17,024 nt of DNA from Bacteroidales bacterium UBA1182 (GTDB lineage Bacteria; Bacteroidota; Bacteroidia; Bacteroidales; Bacteroidaceae). The stretch is taken from positions 1 through 17,024 of the forward strand of contig DBYQ01000025.1 of the NCBI GenBank assembly GCA_002310015.1, written 5' to 3'. Position 1 is the stretch's first letter; every line of letters begins with the position of its first letter. The position numbers and the translations under genes were made by a program. Below, piece after piece: positions 12,708 to 17,024 of this stretch. The notes beneath the pieces are model-generated. The model was not told the origin of the DNA. It saw only the letters and a list, made by a program, of their open reading frames with translations, and ran no database searches.

Positions 12708-12743
12708 GATATACAAAACTGACGGTAATAAAAGCAAAAACAT

Positions 12744-13754
12744 ATGATAGCAGTACTGAAAGCAGGAGTCTCAGAGACTCAAAAGAAAAACCTCATCAAC
12801 TGGATCAAAGGCCAGGGAGTAGATGTACACATATCAGAAGGTCAGTTCCAGACGGTTATAGGTCTGATTGGCGATACCAGCCGCATTGACCCCGACCTGC
12901 TGAGCGGTCTTGACATCATTGAAAGCGTAACCCGCATAAGCGAACCTTTCAAATGCGCCAACCGCCGTTTCCACCCGGCCGATACAATAGTTGAGATTGG
13001 TGAAGGTGAGAACAAGGTCAAGATAGGCGGCGGCAACTTTGCAATGATAGCAGGTCCATGTTCTGTGGAATCAGAATCACAGATAACCGATATAGCCAAG
13101 GCCGTGAAGGCATCGGGCGCCACACTGCTGCGCGGCGGCGCTTTCAAACCCCGTACCTCTCCGTATGATTTCCAAGGCATGGGAGCTGACGGACTGGAGC
13201 TGCTGCGCAAGGCACGTAAAGCCACAGGACTCCCCATAGTAACTGAAATAATGAGTGAGAAACATCTGGATCTGTTTGAGGATGTTGACCTTATTCAGGT
13301 GGGTGCGCGTAACATGCAGAACTTTGAACTGCTTAAAACTCTGGGCCGTACCCGCAAACCCATACTGCTCAAGCGCGGTCTTTCAAGCACCATCAAGGAG
13401 TGGCTCATGAGCGCCGAGTACATCATGGCCGGCGGTAACGAGAACATCATACTGTGCGAGCGCGGCATCCGTAGTTACGATACATACACCCGCAACGTGC
13501 TTGACCTCTCTGCCATACCTGTTGTCAAGGAGCTTTCACACCTGCCCATAATTGTTGACCCCAGTCACGCTACAGGCAAGTCACGCCTGGTGCCGTCCAT
13601 GAGTCTGGCAGCTGTTGCAGCCGGTGCAGACGGTCTTATCATAGAGGTACACAATGACCCGGAGCACGCCCTGTGTGACGGTGCTCAGTCACTCACTCCG
13701 GCACAGTTTGATGAAGTGGCAAAGAAGGTAAAAGCCCTTAAAGAGATCGTATGA
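12744..13754 (+). CDS. aroF: 3-deoxy-7-phosphoheptulonate (DAHP) synthase, type I-beta with N-terminal regulatory domain
   Basis: The enzyme condenses phosphoenolpyruvate and erythrose-4-phosphate, the first step to chorismate. The 336-residue protein has an N-terminal ferredoxin-like/ACT-like domain (about 1-68, MIAVLKAGVSETQ...VTRISEPFK), as in the Thermotoga enzyme where it binds Tyr/Phe for feedback control. A TIM-barrel follows with GPCSVES (104-110), LRGGAFKPRTSPY (129-141), LLKRG (208-212) and DPSHATG (272-278), which carry metal and phosphate ligands. There is no fused C-terminal chorismate mutase domain, unlike some Bacteroidetes homologues. It is first in the operon, directly under the aromatic attenuator. 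Confidence 0.93.
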   Translation: MIAVLKAGVSETQKKNLINWIKGQGVDVHISEGQFQTVIGLIGDTSRIDPDLLSGLDIIESVTRISEPFKCANRRFHPADTIVEIGEGENKVKIGGGNFAMIAGPCSVESESQITDIAKAVKASGATLLRGGAFKPRTSPYDFQGMGADGLELLRKARKATGLPIVTEIMSEKHLDLFEDVDLIQVGARNMQNFELLKTLGRTRKPILLKRGLSSTIKEWLMSAEYIMAGGNENIILCERGIRSYDTYTRNVLDLSAIPVVKELSHLPIIVDPSHATGKSRLVPSMSLAAVAAGADGLIIEVHNDPEHALCDGAQSLTPAQFDEVAKKVKALKEIV

Positions 13755-13838
13755 TTAATTGAAAATTGAAAATTGAGAATTGAAAATTGAAAATTGGGAA
13801 TCGCGACAAAAATCAAAAACGAACTTTTTAATTGAAAA
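13755..13838. repeat. ATTGAAA heptamer tract plus TCGCGACAAAAATCA (second composite repeat)
   Basis: Six consecutive heptamers (ATTGAAA, with ATTGAGA and ATTGGGA variants) fill about 13758-13800. They are followed by TCGCGACAAAAATCA at 13801-13815 and AATTGAAAA just before the tyrA ATG. The same combination is found at 5588-5703. It fills the only sizeable gap in the aro operon. Confidence 0.65.
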
Positions 13839-14669
13839 ATGATTGTAGGAGTAGTAGGATTAGGATTGATAGGAGGTTCGCTGGCTAAGACCTACAAGGA
13901 GGCCGGCTGGACGGTCTATGGCTTTGACCTGAATGAGTCAGTGAGCACGTTTGCTGAAATAGAAGGTACCCTTGACGCAGTACTTGACAGCAAGAACATT
14001 AAGGAATGTGACCTGATTCACATTGCAGTCACCCCTGATGCCGCTTGCAAATGGATTGAGCAGCATGCTCCTGAGATAGCCCAAAACACTGTGGTGATTG
14101 ATGACTGCGGCACCAAGCGCAAGATAGTGGAGTGCGGAATGAAAGCCGCCGCCAAGTACGGATTCACATACGCCGGCGGACACCCCATGGCCGGAACACA
14201 TCTTTCAGGCTACAAGAACTCCCGTTCCACCATGTTCCAGAACGCATCGATGATTATCATCCCGCCTACTCATGATGATATCCAATTGCTGGATCATATC
14301 AAGAAACTTCTGGAGCCCATGCAGCTCAAGCGCGTGGTATTTACCACACCAGAGCAGCATGACAGCATGATAGCATTCACCTCACAGCTGGCGCATGTGG
14401 TATCAAACGCCTACATCAAGAGTCCGTCAGCACAACAGCACAAGGGTTACAGCGCAGGCAGTTTCCGTGACCTGACACGTGTGGCCTGGCTCAACGAGAA
14501 TATGTGGACAGAGCTGTTCCTTGAGAACAAGGACAACCTGCTACGCGAGATACATACCTTGATAGACAACCTCACGCAGTACGCCGATGCCATGGAGCAT
14601 GATGATGCCCGGACATTGTGCGCACTGCTGCGTGACGGCCGCATTGCTAAAGAACTTTCAGAAAAATAG
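13839..14669 (+). CDS. tyrA: Prephenate dehydrogenase
   Basis: The 276-residue enzyme oxidatively decarboxylates prephenate to 4-hydroxyphenylpyruvate for tyrosine synthesis. The NAD-binding loop is VGLGLIGGSLAKT (6-18), and Asp30 after strand 2 suggests NAD+ preference. GGHPMAGTHLSGYKNS (113-128), PEQHDSM (171-177) and SAGSFRDLTRVA (205-216) are diagnostic of the TyrA catalytic domain. No chorismate mutase or ACT domain is fused, so feedback control probably lies at DAHP synthase and at the attenuator. It is 84 bases from aroF across a repeat tract and 2 bases from aroB. Confidence 0.93.
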   Translation: MIVGVVGLGLIGGSLAKTYKEAGWTVYGFDLNESVSTFAEIEGTLDAVLDSKNIKECDLIHIAVTPDAACKWIEQHAPEIAQNTVVIDDCGTKRKIVECGMKAAAKYGFTYAGGHPMAGTHLSGYKNSRSTMFQNASMIIIPPTHDDIQLLDHIKKLLEPMQLKRVVFTTPEQHDSMIAFTSQLAHVVSNAYIKSPSAQQHKGYSAGSFRDLTRVAWLNENMWTELFLENKDNLLREIHTLIDNLTQYADAMEHDDARTLCALLRDGRIAKELSEK

Positions 14670-14671
14670 AT

Positions 14672-15727
14672 ATGGCTACCACTACCCGAATCACAGTCAA
14701 AGCCTCCGGCACGTATGATATACTGCTCAACAAAGGCAGCCTGAGTGACATAGGCCAGGCTCTTAAAGAGCGTTTCAAGCCCTGTTCCATTGCTGTTCTG
14801 AGCGATGACAAGGTATTCCCGCTCTACGGCAAGACTGTAACAGAATCTCTTGACAAGGCCGGATTCACCACCGTAAGCCATGTGATTCCCAACGGTGAAC
14901 AAAGCAAGACTCTGGATAATGTAACCTCATTCATCAGCCGTATGGTTGATGCCCAGATAACCCGTACCGATATGGTAATTGCGTTGGGAGGTGGAGTGAT
15001 AGGCGATATGGCGGGATTTGCAGCCGCAATCTATCTGCGTGGCATCCCGTACATCCAGGTGCCCACCACCCTGCTGGCTGCCGTTGATTCATCGGTAGGA
15101 GGAAAGACCGCAGTTGACATCAGCGCAGGCAAGAATCTGATTGGAGCATTCCATCAGCCCGCTCTTGTCTATCTGGATACAGATACGCTCTCCACGCTTG
15201 ATCCACAGGTGATGCGTGACGGATTTGCCGAGGTTATCAAGTACGGCATCATTCTGGACCGCAAACTGTTTGATACGGTTGCCAAAACAGGCTCATTTGA
15301 CCTTAAAAGCGTGATAGCCCGCTGCATAGAGATAAAACGTGATGTCGTTGAGGCCGATGAGTTTGACAAAGGCATGCGCGGACTGCTTAATTTTGGACAT
15401 ACATTCGGTCACGCCATTGAAAAGCTGAGCGGATTCACCATCACCCACGGCAGTGCTGTGGCACGCGGCATGATTGTTGCCGCAAAAGTGGCAAGGGTTT
15501 ACGGATTCACGGATTATACTGATGTAATCACTAAAGTTGTCAGGGACTACGGATTTGAGACTGAGTGTCCCTACTCCGCCGATCAACTCTACAGCGTGAT
15601 CCTGTCAGACAAGAAACGCGCCGGAGCCGATATCACACTGGTGCTGCCCAAATCAATAGGTGCATGTACACTTGAAAAGATGCCTGCCACGCAGGTACTT
15701 GAACTTATGAAAAAAGCAGGATTATGA
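14672..15727 (+). CDS. aroB: 3-dehydroquinate synthase
   Basis: The 351-residue enzyme converts DAHP to 3-dehydroquinate, the second shikimate step. The NAD site is seen in ALGGGVIGDMAGFAAA (104-119) and RGIPYIQVPTTLLA (123-136), followed by DSSVGGKTAVD (139-149) and KNLIGAFHQP (154-163). The zinc ligands are Glu187 in GFAEVIKYG, His243 in GHTFGHAIE and His259 in THG. Length is normal for the family. The start is 2 bases after the tyrA stop, and its own stop overlaps the aroA start by 4 bases (ATGA at 15724-15727), so translation is probably coupled. Confidence 0.95.
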   Translation: MATTTRITVKASGTYDILLNKGSLSDIGQALKERFKPCSIAVLSDDKVFPLYGKTVTESLDKAGFTTVSHVIPNGEQSKTLDNVTSFISRMVDAQITRTDMVIALGGGVIGDMAGFAAAIYLRGIPYIQVPTTLLAAVDSSVGGKTAVDISAGKNLIGAFHQPALVYLDTDTLSTLDPQVMRDGFAEVIKYGIILDRKLFDTVAKTGSFDLKSVIARCIEIKRDVVEADEFDKGMRGLLNFGHTFGHAIEKLSGFTITHGSAVARGMIVAAKVARVYGFTDYTDVITKVVRDYGFETECPYSADQLYSVILSDKKRAGADITLVLPKSIGACTLEKMPATQVLELMKKAGL

Positions 15728-16350
15728 CACTCGAGGTATCAGGAACACCGTCCGGAAACGTACAGGTGCCGCCGTCAAAATCAGTGGCACACCGCATGCT
15801 GATATGTGCTGCCCTGGCCGATAAGCCCTGTACAATCATCTGCCGTGGCATAAACCGCGATATGGAAGCCACAGCCGCATGTCTGAACGCTCTTGGCGCA
15901 AACATTCTCTATGCAGACGGCAGATTCAACGTGAATCCTGTAGGTGATATAAAAAAGGAGGCTCTGTTGGACTGCGGAGAGAGCGGTTCCACACTCAGGT
16001 TCCTGCTGCCTGTAGCTGCTGCACTCGGTGCCGATGCTGTATTCACAGGACATGGCCGCCTGCCGGAACGCCCGCTTTCACCTCTCTATGAGGAGATGAC
16101 AGCCCACGGCATACACATGTCAGGGAACGGCCATATGCCGCTTACCTGCCAAGGAACTCTGCCGGCAGGAACATACACCATTGACGGCGGTGTCTCATCA
16201 CAGTTCATTTCTGGACTTCTTATGGCTCTCCCTATCACAGGTAAGGAGAGCACCATAACCATAACCGGAAAGCAGGAGAGTGCATCATATATTGGACTTA
16301 CCCTGAACGCGCTGAAACAGTTCGGAATTGAGGTCCAGGCTACCGGATAA
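15724..16350 (+). CDS. aroA: EPSP synthase, N-terminal part (gene split by frameshift)
   Basis: The frame encodes 208 residues of 3-phosphoshikimate 1-carboxyvinyltransferase, which joins PEP to shikimate-3-phosphate. VPPSKSVAHRML (15-26, with Lys19 and Arg24), DCGESGSTLRFLLP (83-96), GHGRLPERPLSP (109-120) and SSQFISGLLMALP mark the first lobe. The frame stops at TAA (16348-16350) after FGIEVQATG, in mid-protein. Removing one G of the GG at 16345-16346 restores ACC GAT AAG GGT, joining it to the second part. The joined protein would have about 423 residues, normal for AroA. It is either a real inactivating insertion or a sequencing/assembly error. Confidence 0.9.
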   Translation: MTLEVSGTPSGNVQVPPSKSVAHRMLICAALADKPCTIICRGINRDMEATAACLNALGANILYADGRFNVNPVGDIKKEALLDCGESGSTLRFLLPVAAALGADAVFTGHGRLPERPLSPLYEEMTAHGIHMSGNGHMPLTCQGTLPAGTYTIDGGVSSQFISGLLMALPITGKESTITITGKQESASYIGLTLNALKQFGIEVQATG

Positions 16351-16996
16351 GGGTTACTTTATACCCGGCGGACAGAAGTACGCCACACCTGACGGACCGG
16401 TAGCTGTTGAGGGTGACTGGTCAGCCGCTGCATTCTGGCTCACAGCAGGCACAGCAGGTGCAAAACAGATTACCTGCACCGGACTTGACTACGAGCACTC
16501 TGCGCAGGGTGACCGCCGAATAGCAGATGTGTTGCGCCAGATGGGTGCCGACATCTCTACTGCAACAAACAGCATAACGGCCCGCCCGTCAAAGCTTACG
16601 GCTGCACAGATTGATTGTGCCGACATTCCTGACCTTGTACCTGTAATGGCTGTAGCTGCCGCCACAGCACAAGGAACCACCGTGTTTGACAATATCAGGA
16701 GACTGCGTATCAAGGAGAGTGACCGGGTACAGTCCATTCTGGAACTGCTCTCCGGAGCCGGTATTTGTGCATACGCATCTGACAACACCCTTACCGTTAC
16801 CGGAGGACCGGCCAGAAGTTTTACATATGACCCGTCAGGTGACCACCGTATGGCTATGGCTGCCGCAATCCTGGCATCAGTCAAAAATGTAAGGATAATT
16901 ATTAAAGATGCAGAGTGTACATCCAAGTCTTATCCGGCATTCTTTGATGAGTTCAACGTCTTGGGCGGAAACGTGGAAAAATTTGAAAAACAATAA
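16346..16996 (+). CDS. aroA: EPSP synthase, C-terminal part (+1 frame)
   Basis: This is the continuation of aroA in the next frame, with no start codon of its own (a TTG at 16328 is fortuitous). It encodes DKGYFIPGGQKY, then VEGDWSAAAFWL, DIPDLVPVMAVAAA with the conserved aspartate of the second lobe, RRLRIKESDRV, GDHRMAMAAAI and CTSKSYPAFFDEF, all diagnostic of the enzyme's second lobe. The coding quality after the break is as good as before it, with no second lesion, so the break is very recent or artefactual. The next operon gene starts 4 bases after the stop. Confidence 0.88.
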   Translation, partial: DKGYFIPGGQKYATPDGPVAVEGDWSAAAFWLTAGTAGAKQITCTGLDYEHSAQGDRRIADVLRQMGADISTATNSITARPSKLTAAQIDCADIPDLVPVMAVAAATAQGTTVFDNIRRLRIKESDRVQSILELLSGAGICAYASDNTLTVTGGPARSFTYDPSGDHRMAMAAAILASVKNVRIIIKDAECTSKSYPAFFDEFNVLGGNVEKFEKQ

Positions 16997-17000
16997 ATAT

Positions 17001-17024
17001 ATGGACCTTACAGATTACAGAAAA
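17001..17024 (+). CDS. First 8 codons of the next operon gene, possibly chorismate mutase
   Basis: ATG at 17001 opens MDLTDYRK, cut by the window edge, 4 bases after the aroA stop. The tight spacing makes it part of the aro operon. The visible start is compatible with an AroQ-type chorismate mutase (a charged first helix), an activity not fused to either aroF or tyrA here. Eight residues cannot establish the family. Confidence 0.4.

Noticed and set aside
13755..13800. CRISPR-like array
   Set aside because: The repeats are contiguous 7-base units without spacers.
16345..16351. Programmed +1 frameshift in aroA
   Set aside because: GGA followed by TAA G offers no re-pairing for the Gly tRNA in the +1 frame, and AroA is not known to use recoding. 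A plain one-base insertion explains the data.

Overview
The window looks like a chromosomal segment from a Bacteroidales bacterium (Prevotella/Bacteroides-like gut lineage). The evidence is repeated upstream boxes matching the Bacteroidetes -7 consensus TAnnTTTG, an almost complete lack of Shine-Dalgarno sequences, ATTGAAA heptamer repeats, and gene types typical of the order: FISUMP surface proteins, a T9SS-like C-terminal tail, a C10 protease with a Spi prodomain, and a 6-bladed beta-propeller lipoprotein. No rRNA, tRNA or CRISPR array was seen.

Layout. Positions 1-65 hold the N-terminus of an unidentified minus-strand gene. Positions 330-1597 carry a translationally coupled pair of exported proteins. 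The second is a FISUMP protein whose C-terminus resembles the variable region of a diversity-generating retroelement (DGR) target. Positions 1598-1964 are non-coding and hold a degenerate copy of the FISUMP 3' end, a long hairpin and a 50-bp perfect palindrome. Positions 1965-4056 (minus strand) encode a C10 cysteine protease and a GNAT acetyltransferase. Positions 4119-5964 encode a Y-family DNA polymerase and a YolD-like small protein, separated by a composite repeat. Positions 5990-8042 form a compact run: a VanX-type D-Ala-D-Ala dipeptidase lipoprotein, a nitrilase/omega-amidase and a Nudix hydrolase. Convergent to it are a beta-propeller lipoprotein (8035-9249) and an EttA-type ABC-F protein (9476-11170). 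Divergent from ettA is a Gfo/Idh/MocA oxidoreductase (11260-12228).

Positions 12229-12743 are a regulatory region, followed by an aromatic amino acid operon running to the right edge: DAHP synthase, prephenate dehydrogenase (tyrA), 3-dehydroquinate synthase (aroB), EPSP synthase (aroA, split by a frameshift) and the first 8 codons of another gene. Upstream of the operon is a 19-codon leader peptide, MKAINAYYFYFWFTRQFAG, with seven consecutive aromatic residues. An intrinsic terminator follows it, and a competing pairing near the leader stop codon can disrupt that terminator. This is the architecture of ribosome-mediated transcription attenuation responding to Tyr, Phe and Trp together, and it is the most notable system in the window. 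A separate 24-codon membrane-peptide ORF with its own promoter precedes it.

Palindromic repeats of two related types (cores GGGGACGGTTCTG and GGGGACAGACCCC) sit at the 3' ends of three genes. One has become part of the Nudix coding sequence and another contains the ettA stop codon.
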